DNA from: Romanomermis culicivorax
Lineage: Eukaryota > Nematoda > Enoplea > Mermithida > Mermithidae
Direction: 5' to 3'
Assembly: GCA_963922205.1 (NCBI GenBank)
Contig: CAWUHX010000064.1
Location: forward strand, 434,001-498,000
DNA: 64,000 nt
Part shown: one piece after another, positions 54,801 to 64,000 of the stretch
Layout of the letters: the number at the start of each line of letters is the position of its first letter
How positions within the stretch are numbered: the first letter of the stretch is position 1
Position numbers and translations under genes: made by a program
The notes under the pieces: model-generated
Told to the model about the DNA's origin: nothing
Seen by the model: only the letters and a program-made list of their open reading frames with translations
The model's database searches: none

Positions 54801-57684
54801 AAACTGACACTTACATCCGTACTATCGATTACTACCTCCAATTACATGTGTAACCTCAGCTGCTGATTACTTAGTTTGTAGTGAAAATTTATATACACAA
54901 AACTACACCTTTTCCCCAAAATATGCTGTGCATATGAGGATATTCTAGGATTATAGAGCGGCTGATTTTATGCATAAACTTATTACCAGTTTTGTCTTTT
55001 TTTGCAGATCAATTAGGCTTTGCATTGACTCCGCTGGTTACTTGGCAAAACATGCAGCGTTCATGAAATGGAATCTTGACACTTTGTACGGTCGCCTTAA
55101 TTATTCTTTATCGATTTATATACCGGCCCAACTGAAATGCCAGGAATGTTTAGAAGACGACGCAGTTTTTAATAAAATTTTGAAGCCAATTATCACAGTT
55201 GAAATCGATCTTGATCAACCGTGTTCATTGGAACAGGCGACGAAAGACGAAGTTGTAAATATTGTCATCAAATATTTTCGTTATTATGCCCAATTGATGG
55301 AAAAACCGGAAAGTCTATCGGTAAAAAAAAATTCGGAAATTTTTTACTGGAAAAAATTTTTTTTCCGCAAGTAATATTCTAGATTCAAGATAAAGGAATG
55401 ATATCGGTATGCCACAGCTGTATTGCTCTGCTATTTTGTCATTGGAGCGTCAATGATTCGCGGTTTTGGACCGATTGGTTCGAATTTTCAATGAATAGAA
55501 TGTTAAAAATTAATGTAAGCAAAAAGACATTAAAAATTAATGTCTTTTTTCCCTTTTCCAAAAATTTTCCATCTCAACTTCCTTCCTGTTTTAATTGATT
55601 TCCTTCTCAGAAACATCGCAAATTTGTGAGCCTGAAAATTCATTCAAATCTTCTGTCCAACATTCGAATTTTAAATAATTTTTCTAAAACATTCAGGCGA
55701 GGCTCATCGCTAAAAGCTTCTTGAACTAAAAACAACGATAAACATTAGTATATCGTCCGATAACTATTTCCATGCCATGAATCGTCTATTCAAACAAATT
55801 TTGTAATTTTCACAACTATAGAAAATCTTTTTTTGCTGGGAATTTTCAAAAATTTTGATTATTCCTCGAAAATCTATTAATCAGATATAAATTCGCAACG
55901 CTTCTGCGAATTCAGATATTGTTGTTCTATATCCAGCCTCACCCATCCTTTTAGACGAAAAGCTCATTCGATGAATGAATATTAGCTTCACACAAGAGAG
56001 AATAAGATATCTTCTGATCAGAGCACCCCATGGGGGGTATGGGGGGTATTAGCCCCTCTTAGATTTTGAAATTCATTTACTACCCCCATAAAAACAGCTC
56101 ACTATAGCAAAAAAATTTGGTAGACCTCATCCTCTCCCCAGTAGGTTATAGTAATTCGAGAAAAATTGCACAATGTGTGATTCTGAGGAATTACTCACTG
56201 CTGTTTTTGACACATTTACTGAGCAAATCATAATGGGAAAGTATGCAACTTCTGTGCCATATAGCGATTTTTAGGAAAGGATATCAGCACATTAATATAT
56301 ACTACTTGAAGGAAATCATTATAAATATAATTGGGAGATGAAATAATGCGTTATGTACATGCAAAATATAATTACAAGGAAAAATGTGCCTCGAAGTCCC
56401 GTTAAATTTTCATTGATCTACGTTTGATGGTTTCTGAACGAAGTGCTTCAAATGAAAAATCGATAACTTCGAAAATTTTTATCAAATTTCAGAGGTTGAG
56501 TTTTTGTTTAAAAGCATTTAGGGAGTCTACTATCATTTGCTATATTTTCGTCTGGCTAACGTCACAGGGTGTGAAACAGGGTGACTTAAACTGTAGTGCA
56601 CTTTCACACAGCCTATAACAGGTCGGAGTCAGACAGCCGACATTTATTTCGTAACTTGGAAGTCGCAGCTTCGATTTTTTCCTGTCAAATTACGGAAAGA
56701 GAAATATTTGTTGCATCTCTTCTGAGGCGTCCTGTTGCGCAACCATTGTAAGTTCATCGATTAAATTTTACCAGTGATTCGACTCACATCAATTCTTTTT
56801 ATTATCTAATCTGAACGTTCCCAATGTTTTCTGCATTTCCCGCCTTTCCGTTGAACAGCATATCGTATGAAATTTAGGAATGTGCGGAATATATTTTTCA
56901 TCCCTGCATGGTGAGCATGGTCTTCTGCATGCAGTGAACATTTGGCTCCAGAGTCACGTCTTTTCTGAGCTGTGATATTACGACACACGTGTTCAGACAA
57001 AAAATGTGAAAATTCCAAATTTTGGAGCACTGTACCTATGTGAATTCCGATTTTTATATCGACTTAATGCTGCCACGATACTCAGCACGTAAAAGTACAC
57101 AAAATATTCATTTTGTTGACATTTAATTTTCAACTTATTATGGGGCAATAGAGGATAAGGTAGATCTCGCAGAAATCGTGTCTTCAACGTAATTTATTAA
57201 GTTTCCTACACAGCAACTACGTTTTCAACCATTTTTCATATCTTTCAGGTCTAAAAATCATTTTTTTGTAAATTCCTTTCATGATATCAGGATAATAAAT
57301 CTCATTTCTTGCTGCCGGTTTCAATTCCAGGAAGATCCACGTTTGGTATCTAAACAGCTGCAGTCAATGTTAGTGGCATTGTTAAAGTCGAACGCTGATC
57401 CTAATTTTGTATGTAATGACGCTGATTTCGCCAAGTATTTAGCCGAAAAAGTGAAGCCTGTGTTCAATGAAAATTTACGGGCGAACGGCTTACGATTTGT
57501 AACGAAGAGTGAATCGACCATGTTGATGAGACTCCTTACGGACTGCTTACACGCATCCGAAAGTCCATTCTTTACCAAAGAAGAGTTGAAAGATTTAATC
57601 GACAATTTGGATCAAGGGTCATACTTCGTCGCGAGTATTCATACTGAAAAGCGGCGGCTGTTGCCGGCTGGGAACTATGAATAG
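51817..57684 (+). CDS. Unrecognised three-exon cellular gene, 445 aa
   Basis: Exons are 51817-52487, 55008-55320 and 57331-57684. Donors read AAAAG/GTAAGT and ATCG/GTAAAA; acceptors TTTTTGCAG and CAATTCCAG. Exon lengths 671, 313 and 354 sum to 1,338, and phases 2 and 0 join without any stop, ending at TAG 57682. All three exons are open throughout, unlike everything else in the window. The N-terminus MATISRFIKYTVPKLARHKF is basic, hydroxylated and free of acidic residues, so a mitochondrial targeting peptide is plausible. Residues about 60-95 are Ser/Lys-rich and probably disordered; the remainder is helical and leucine-rich. I recognise no family. An in-frame ATG lies upstream at 51766, but TTTACTTCAG six bases before 51817 suggests a splice acceptor and favours the later start. 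Confidence 0.75.
53071..53494. mobile_element. MITE family A, copy 2, in intron 1
   Basis: The ends CATACATGTAA and TTACATGTATG are exact complements. GTTTTGTT flanks both sides exactly (53063-53070 and 53495-53502). It has a 17-base C run near 53103 and ATGGCTAGCCATTGG. 424 bp. Same orientation as copy 1 at 42936. Confidence 0.88.
54070..54690 (+). repeat. Third copy of the TGGCTTGT/CGCTTCGCG repeat interior
   Basis: It matches the interiors at 36480-37020 and 41270-41800, for example CAGCTCAGGCGCTGCTTCTA and TCGGCCAAGTTCATGAGAG, without the terminal parts. The upstream part TTGGGGAAGAAAATTTT pairs with the inverted relic at 37920-37980. Confidence 0.6.
55321..57330 (+). other. Intron 2 of the three-exon gene
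   Basis: A 2,010-bp phase-0 intron. Apart from a C/G-rich patch near 56027-56110 (CCCCATGGGGGGTATGGGGG) no repeat with clear ends was found. Short open frames on both strands show no motif. Confidence 0.6.
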
Positions 57685-58229
57685 ATTTTTCAAATTTTTG
57701 CGGTGCCGCATGGTACGGCTTTCAAAGTTAAACTCAAACGAAATTCTCGAACGATTCATGTGTTATAAAGCTGTAATATATTGTTGCTATAACATATTAA
57801 TGCATACTATAACATATGTATGCAGTTCAATCATATTTTTAACATGAGTTGTTAATTATAACACTTTTCAAGTATTATTTTATCATGCCTCTTAAGAGAC
57901 ACTGTCTGAGAGAATCCAGCTTCTTATACAGAGAGTTGTGATAAGTAAAAAATTAACCCTACATGAAAATCGCTTATTTGGTTTAACTTGATGAGCTAGC
58001 AACGAAAATGATACTCATTTCGTCTGAAAATCAAAACTCACATCTCTACGGTAAGATGAAAGTTAAAAATTTTCCATTTTTTTGATACACACTTTTCCCA
58101 ATGTTTGCATGTTTAGGTGCTTTAGACATCGTGTCCTGAAAATTTACCCAATACATGGCCGATGGATGGGTCACAATTTACTGCACTCAATTCTCGACTA
58201 GCATGTGAGTACAGACTGTGCCTCGAGAT
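57685..58229. other. 3' flank of the three-exon gene; no gene seen
   Basis: A patch of TATAACATATTA motifs lies at 57770-57820. No clear AATAAA was found close to the stop codon. Confidence 0.4.
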
Positions 58230-58370
58230 TGGGNNNNNNNNNNNNNNNNNNNNNNNGGTTTGGCGAGCCAAACCCCCGATCCGCCAATCCGCCGATCCGT
58301 GGTGATCCGGGTTTTAGACACCCGATCTGGATCCGGATCCGTGGACCTGATCCGGGTTTTAGTACTACCC
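58230..58370. mobile_element. Short hAT-like element containing an assembly gap
   Basis: CTCGAGAT occurs on both sides (58222-58229 and 58371-58378), an 8-bp duplication. The inside holds GATCCGGATCCG and CGATCCGCC motifs like those of the hAT relic at 45955. Twenty-three Ns at 58234-58256 hide the left end. Confidence 0.6.
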
Positions 58371-58562
58371 CTCGAGATTGCCACCGTTTGATATGAGGGT
58401 ACAAATATACCATTTTATTTACGTTTTTGAAGATTTTGCATAACATGCTGACATATAACTTTGTGAAGCACACTGGGTGTCTCCATTTTTTCTAAATTAC
58501 TTCTGTTTTACAAATAACTTATTTCCTCAATACTGAATCAATCAAAAACTTCAATTGAGCAG

Positions 58563-58645
58563 GTACACTGAATACTTTAATGTCGACGAACTTATTTTTG
58601 CGAACAAGAAGAGGCAAATGCTACTGAGGAGTTTGTTGTGTTCAG
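58563..58645 (+). other. Possible exon of another gene
   Basis: Acceptor CAATTGAGCAG precedes and donor TTCAG/GTACC follows. The frame is open (EYFNVDELIFANKKRQMLL). Weak support: one short exon, no partner found with certainty, although 59214 onward follows a good acceptor (CATTTTGCAG) with an open frame. Confidence 0.25.
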
Positions 58646-58761
58646 GTACCATGCATCCTTCAAGCCCTATTCAGAAGGGAAAAATCCTTGGACTTTTGTC
58701 GGCGACAATGGGCAACAGTCGCCGATCCCTAGGATTTAGTCGGCAACAGTCTTTGATTCTA

Positions 58762-59021
58762 AAGGCCCTGTCATACTTCACCATGGGTGCCGGTTGTCCT
58801 ATTCATACTAACAGGCGGCGCCCCTTTTTTACTTTTGGATTTTGCTCTTCTCAAAAAATGTGTATTGGTTCAGTTGAAAGCTGATGGGGCGCCGCGCGTC
58901 GCCGCCAAAATTACAAAAACCTATTCATACTTCAAAGGCGGTACCGCGCGGCGCCGCTTTTTAGTATGAATAGAACAACCGGCGCCGCGCGGTACAGCGC
59001 CCTGAAGTATGACAGGGCCTT
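58762..59021. mobile_element. GC-rich MITE with 19-bp perfect ends
   Basis: AAGGCCCTGTCATACTTCA at the left is matched exactly by its complement at the right; the similarity extends inward about 70 bp through GCCGGTTGT.CTATTCATACTAA. Inside are GGCGCCGCGCG blocks. No clear target duplication. Confidence 0.8.
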
Positions 59022-59050
59022 AAGGAATGAATAGGCAATTTGTAGAAATA

Positions 59051-59163
59051 CCAATTCAGAAGTGAAAAAATCCTAGAATTTTTGTCTCGGACAGAGGGCG
59101 ACAATCGATGACTGTCACTGATTCCTAGAATTCAATCGGCGGGTAACTGCACTTCTGAATTGG
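59051..59163. mobile_element. Short MITE with CCAATTCAGAAGTG ends
   Basis: Perfect 14-bp inverted ends at 59051-59064 and 59150-59163. A related left end, CTATTCAGAAGGGAAAAATCC, lies near 58667, so the GC-rich MITE at 58762 probably inserted into a second copy. Confidence 0.6.
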
Positions 59164-59359
59164 GCCTACTCTCCCAGTCTAATTTGCATCTATTTTCAGT
59201 TCTATTCATTTTGCAGGGGTGCACCATACATGCGAGCTTTCAATTCGTACTGTGAAACTCATCCAATTTTTTGTATGCATAGCGTCTGTTTGCAAGGCCA
59301 GCTCCTATTGTAGCCAACACCAGGAAACACGTTACTGCTTACATGAAGAAGTTGCATAC

Positions 59360-59816
59360 TGTCACGATGCGCACACACTGCCAACGCGCGTTTTCCTCTG
59401 AACCTGTAGACTTGATGTTTCACGCACAAGTCAGGGCCCCACACTCAGATAATTGTGTTGGGCACTGCTGCACTCACTCAGGCGATGCAGGGCTGTGCAG
59501 TTGGTGGTAGCGCACGCTGCCACCCAGTGTGACACATGTTACATGGAGGTCGTGCTGAGAGGGGGCCCCTTGCATGCCTCAGCAAGGGAAGAGAAGTTGT
59601 GAGGAGGGCGTCACTCTTTTCTAGAGGGGGAATGTCACGATGCGCACACGCTGCCATGGTGCGTTTTCCTCTGAACCCGTAGACTTGATGTTTCACGCAC
59701 AAGTCAAGGCCCCACACTCAGATATTTGTGACGGGCACTGCTGCACTCCCTCAGGCGATGCAGGGCTGTGCAGTTGGTGGTAGCGCATGCTGCCACCCAG
59801 TGCGACACAGGTTACA
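59360..59816 (+). mobile_element. TRIM: miniature LTR retrotransposon, 457 bp
   Basis: Two 184-bp LTRs (59360-59543 and 59633-59816) start TGTCACGATG and end GTTACA. The 89-bp interior begins TGGAGGTCGTGCTGAG, a primer-binding-site candidate, and ends TAGAGGGGGAA, a polypurine tract. ATAC flanks both sides exactly (59356-59359 and 59817-59820). There is no coding capacity, so it must be mobilised by another element. Orientation is fixed as plus by the order of the two primer sites. The LTRs differ at roughly a dozen positions. Confidence 0.9.
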
Positions 59817-59820
59817 ATAC

Positions 59821-61190
59821 AGAACCCCCTGGTTGCACCAGAAAGAGCAAACCCAATTAACCATCACGGGTAAATCATTTCCAAAAAATTGATGAAAATT
59901 AAAGACAACATGTTGGCTTAACAATGGTATATCTCATTATGTTATGCCAAATTTTAATCCACGATGCCACTTTTAAAAAATGCAGGCAATGTTGGGACAG
60001 TGTCAGTGTTGGGATTTTTTCGTGACAATTTTGAGACAGTGGCGATGTTGGGATGGTGGTGTCACATTAAGTAAAATTGGTGGAGCCATGTGTCACCCGA
60101 TGTGAAGTTGAAATGCGAAAAGGGGGGCTTTTGGATATTTTAATATTTAAAAACAATAACAAATTGAATACTTACACGAAATTATGGTTCGAGTTAAGAA
60201 AAGTCTGTCGTTCCGATACTTGAGAGAAAAGATGCAATGCAAAAGTCCCAAAGGTGGGCAAAGGATAATGATCCGATCGTCGTTGGCCGTAGGGCAGGTT
60301 CCCTGGTGCTTGAAAAAGTCGACAATTACAGGGTGTTGTAGGGATGACCCTACGCTCAAAATAATGGTCCCGAAATGTAAGCGTGAGAACCAAAAGTTGT
60401 CGAAGAACAAGAATGAGAATTTCCTCGATTCTCATGTTGACTATCCATATGGACGTAGTTGTGGAACCCATCAAAATCGGACAGTCTTTTGGACTGCCCA
60501 TTCCAGTGCCCCGTTGTTATACTATGGGGTTACTGTAAATTGTTACCTGTGAGCATGCACAGCTCGTGTTTTGCATACATTTGGGCTTTTGCATAATTTT
60601 ATGTGGATTATCGAAAAAGGCCCTGCTGTTTGCGCAGGCCTATTGTTGGATATTTTTGTAATTATTATGTGTGTAGATTTTTGGTGTTTCTCGGAATGAC
60701 GGTTAAACAATAGAAAAAGACGAAAACAAAGTACTTAACGGAAGTAACTGAAATTGCAGTGAAAGAAAACCTATTTGTACAGAAATGAAAAACATATTTT
60801 TTACACTAGTTGGAAAAATGAAATTTTACCAAATTTCACTCTTCGTTACATTCTTCTCATTCTGAAAAGGATGACCCCGTCCATCGAACCAGTGCGGCAG
60901 GGTTTCGAGATGATCTGTTTCCCCAACGAAAATAGCACAGCTTCTTCCTGGATTGGTGATGTTCAATGACGTTGTCATTGTCATGGTTCATTCAACGACT
61001 TTGCGTTCCATTGACGAAAAAATGAGGCATGTCATCATTTCGATGATTAAATTGTCTATGGAAGAACAGTGATCCATACTGCACTACTCAAATTTGACGT
61101 CCAGTTTGTTATTTGTTGTCCAAAATCCGTTTTTTGTTTGATTTAAGTGTTGATCTGTGTACAATTTTGTTTCAAAAATATCTTTGCATT
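59821..61190. other. No recognised gene; fragments of LTR-like sequence
   Basis: A GTGTCACATTAAGTAAAATTGG block at 60059 resembles the inner end of the 1.4-kb LTR. An open frame at 60184-60552 (122 codons) overlaps long frames on the other strand and shows no motif, so I do not call it a gene. Confidence 0.4.
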
Positions 61191-62612
61191 TGTCACGTGC
61201 CGACAAATTTCACCCAGCGTCACATGATCCACATCATACTTTTTCATTATGTTTTTCGCCACATTTTGTGTTGCAGTAATTTTCGTCAATTTTAAGTTTT
61301 GTTTTTATAATTTTTACATGCATTTTCTGTGTGTACTTTTTTATGTTTCATTTGTGCACTTTTATTTCCATTTTGATTTGTTATTTTTGTTATACACGTA
61401 GACTACGGTATGTAACCCGTTAGTCAAGAATTTCCGTTAGAGATAAGCTCTCTGAGCTCATTGCTGTACTTGGAGCACAACGTGCACCTCTTATCAGTAA
61501 AAACTAGTGACGTTTTGCAACGTGAAACGCTTAGTTGGAAATTCTCACTAGATGATGTTCCTATGCTAAGCATGGAGAGTGAAAACTCGCCCCAATGCTT
61601 AACGTAGTGAACTGGAAATTGTCTATGTGACCATAGGCATCTTCTGCAGCGATTTCCATTGCAGAAGTTAGCTGGGGTGTCTTATCTCTGCCAAAGGCAT
61701 ACTGTAGATTACACGGCCCTTTAAAAGGGCCTGTTTTGTTAGTTTTTGGGACTCTTTTCTGGGCCTAATCATCTTGTTGCCTTTTTACAGCCTGCATCCC
61801 GCGTTTGCCTTGTGTCGTCTTTATTATAATTTACATATTACATCTGTGTTTGCAGCCCATCAAATAAATTTACATATTTCACCTTCGGTCTCTCTTGCGC
61901 TGCCAGTTACGGTAACCCAACCGTAGGAGTTACCCCCTCACCGTTGATCAAGAACCCTCATCGCCTCCCCGAGGAAACGTTTGATACTGTCACCCCCCGA
62001 CCCGCATCTGCATACCCTCCACGCTGTATCGCTCTGGATTACCATACCCACTCTCCGCCATCTGTAGGACCCACCCTTTGACTCTAGAACCTGTCCCCCA
62101 GTGCCGAGTGCTTTGAGAAGAGGATTTAGTGAGTCTTCTCTGGGGTTATTATTGTTGAGGGCATATTTGTGGGAATCCTCCTTAAGCTAGTTTTCCCTTG
62201 AGAGTACCCTCAGTTAGGAAAGCCCACGGACCCTTAAGGTCAGGGCCAATTAGGGGATTTAGGTTAACAATCGGGTCCCCTACAGTACGCCATTCTGCAA
62301 ATGGCACCGTCCCTCATTCTCAGTGAATGAGGACTAGAGATTGCCACCCCTGACCCAGACGCATTGTCCATTATTCTACAGCTGAACCCAAGGACAAGGC
62401 TGAGGTACACCATGGGTTTTCCTGTGGTAGTACCAGCTGGGTTAGGTTCCCAAAAGGAAGAATATTAACGGAGCCACCCAATGGGGTCACAGCATGTCAC
62501 TTGCAGTGTCATGGCCATATTTCCCATGGGATATGGTATGGGTTTTCCCATCAATGTGACTGATCACCAATCTACTTAATGTGACATGGCTCCCACTTCG
62601 TTTAATGTGACA
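61191..62612 (+). repeat. LTR of the glycoprotein-bearing Gypsy family, opposite orientation
   Basis: It begins TGTCACGTGC and ends AATGTGACA. It is the complement of 4051-5481 over its length, including AATAAAGACGACAC-type and AAGCATTGGGGCGAG blocks. The flanks (CATT and TGGG) do not match, so it is not a simple solo LTR. TGGGGAGGCTGG directly after it would suit a primer-binding site, making it the 5' LTR of an element running out of the window. Confidence 0.75.
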
Positions 62613-64000
62613 TGGGGAGGCTGGAAAATCCACCTTTAAGTCTGGCTTCACAGCTCTTAGGAACAAACCTTTTACCCTTTTGAGTGAAGATACCTCTTTC
62701 AATTCAGTAGAATTCCAGTTTGAATGGGGAAACGTCTCTCAGATCATGAGAATCGCCACTTGAGCGGGGGAACCTCTCTCAGGTAGGCTGATTTGCATTC
62801 AAGGTGGGACTACTGACCCTTAGGATGATCTTTTGCCCTCATGTAAGTCCGATACGCCCGTAAGCAGGTACACTGCCCCTTAGGTTGGAAATGGCCCTTA
62901 TGTTCGAGTTTTAACACCAACTCAAGTAGCACCGCATTTGAGTAGAGTTTAATTACTGTAGGTCGGGATTCGCCCCAAGGAGTGATCAAATTAATGATTC
63001 TTGTGTGTAAATTATCGCCTTATGAGTATTGTAACGCCCGTAAGCTTTAATAAATCCCCTGGTGTCAGGTTTTCCCCCAGAATCATAATTTCCCAGAGTC
63101 GAGTCTAAATCAAGTATTCTGCCCCAATCTCCTCTGAGCTTTCTTCTTTTCTGTTTTCTTTTCTTCATTTTTTCTTTAAATTGGGCCTCCATCCACTGCA
63201 TGTGATTGGGTAGGTTACTGTACTGCGTATGGCTATTTGGTTACAGTACGACTGCATGTTGCATGTACTCTAACTACAGTATACCTGGGTATGGGTACTT
63301 GAGTATCACAGCCCATGAGGTTCTACAACCCCTGAGGGTTTTGGGATCTCCTATCACGAGATACCCTACTCCTTCCACTCTTGATTCTGGAAGTGTCAAC
63401 ACACTTTTTCAAAATTTTTCTCATCTTCACTGAGCACTAGCCAAGTTGCTCATTTTCCGGCCAAACAAGACAAACTTATACTGTTGACACACGTAACACC
63501 GTACTTAGCAGATCACATTGCTTATCTCTTGGGCCTCAAATTTTATTTTATTTACTTTTATTTTTTCGGTCTTCTATTCCTATTGTGTGACCCAATTATC
63601 ATAACTTTTTCACCCAATAAATTTTCTTATCTCCAAAATCAACTCAAATAAAAACTAATAACCCATTTTCTCTCCTTTCTTAACAAACAAATTAAAATTT
63701 TATCCTTTTCCTTCTTACCAAATAAAACATTCTCACTCCAATTCTATTTAAATCAATCAAAAAACAAAAAAATTTTCTTTTACCGGTCACACATATGTCA
63801 TAGTTGGCAACCCTTCAATAGGTCATTCTTATTATTTTTTCACCTACTGTATCGTCTTCTTCTTCTTCTTTCTCATCTCTCTTTAGGTAGTTGCACGTGG
63901 TGATGATCTTACCAATCGTGACCACTGACATCTGCAACAACTACTTATTGTGTTGTTGTTATGAGGTGATGTGTCTTGGAGACCCTACCACTGACGTCCG
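62613..64000 (+). other. Possible leader region of an element continuing past the window
   Basis: No convincing coding frame. Repeated phrases such as GGGGAAACGTCTCTCAG and GGGGGAACCTCTCTCAGG (62727, 62769) and CCGTAAGC (62859, 63038) occur. The right end is C/T-rich. Whether gag or glycoprotein follows cannot be seen. Confidence 0.35.

Larger units (their letters stand above)
52488..55007 (+). other. Intron 1 of the three-exon gene, transposon-filled
   Basis: A 2,520-bp phase-2 intron. It contains a truncated family C MITE end near 52915-52955, a complete family A MITE (53071-53494), a CAGGGTTCGTAGCGACC hAT-like left end at 53824, and a CGCTTC-family repeat block at 54070-54690. Confidence 0.65.

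Noticed and set aside
60184-60552. 122-codon open frame on the plus strand
   Set aside because: Overlapping long frames exist on the minus strand (60147-60501), no motif is recognisable, and no splice or neighbouring gene supports it.
4051-62612. A single giant transposon with 1.4-kb terminal inverted repeats
   Set aside because: The repeats have LTR ends (TGTCAC/GTGACA), one is next to a polypurine tract and integrase, and no target duplication flanks the pair. Two LTR elements in opposite orientation explain them better.
62487-63201. 71-codon minus-strand frames near the right end
   Set aside because: One lies in the LTR and has a mirror frame at 4105-4302; neither shows a motif.
7-64000. 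Possible rolling-circle Helitron
   Set aside because: No HUH motif or helicase frame and no CTRR-with-hairpin end was found.

Overview
This window is eukaryotic, AT-rich, repeat-dominated DNA, most likely from an invertebrate animal. Evidence: GT-AG introns, Polinton (Maverick) capsid genes, two Ty3/Gypsy-type elements, a DIRS-type tyrosine-recombinase retrotransposon, several hAT elements with BED zinc fingers, and many small terminal-inverted-repeat elements (MITEs). I cannot fix the phylum. A nematode is possible: a splice-acceptor-like TTTACTTCAG lies six bases before a likely start codon. No rRNA, tRNA, CRISPR or prokaryotic feature was seen.

Layout. 1-3.2 kb: decayed Polinton virion-gene block (membrane protein tail, penton-like protein, small basic virion protein, major capsid protein). 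3.2-4.05 kb: degenerate tandem repeats. 4.05-12.0 kb (minus strand): a Gypsy element with its 3' LTR, integrase, RT/RNase H, two separate aspartic protease domains and, upstream of and in frame with the first protease, an envelope-type glycoprotein. 12.0-15.5 kb: hAT transposon with a multi-exon transposase pseudogene. 15.5-18.9 kb: nothing coding seen. 18.9-20.1 kb: a MITE split by a solo LTR. 20.2-25.5 kb: an old LTR cut by a structurally complete DIRS element. 25.8-26.7 kb: second solo LTR of the same family. 27.6-35.6 kb (minus): a full-length young Gypsy element with 580-bp LTRs and a 4-bp target-site duplication (TSD). 36-51 kb: nested non-autonomous hAT elements, poly-G MITEs, palindromic satellites and a foldback-like structure. 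51.8-57.7 kb: one apparently intact host gene of three exons (445 aa), with transposons in intron 1. 57.7-61.2 kb: MITEs, an N gap, and a tiny LTR retrotransposon of TRIM type. 61.2-62.6 kb: a second 1.4-kb LTR of the GP-bearing Gypsy family, in opposite orientation, followed by what may be its leader region to the window end.

How it fits together. Nearly everything is mobile DNA inserted into mobile DNA, and exact target duplications let much of the order of events be read. Examples are solo LTR into MITE, MITE into tandem repeat, hAT into hAT, and Gypsy into a degenerate repeat field. The only convincing cellular gene is the three-exon gene near the right end. The most unusual object is the minus-strand Gypsy element with glycoprotein, two proteases and pol in that order.
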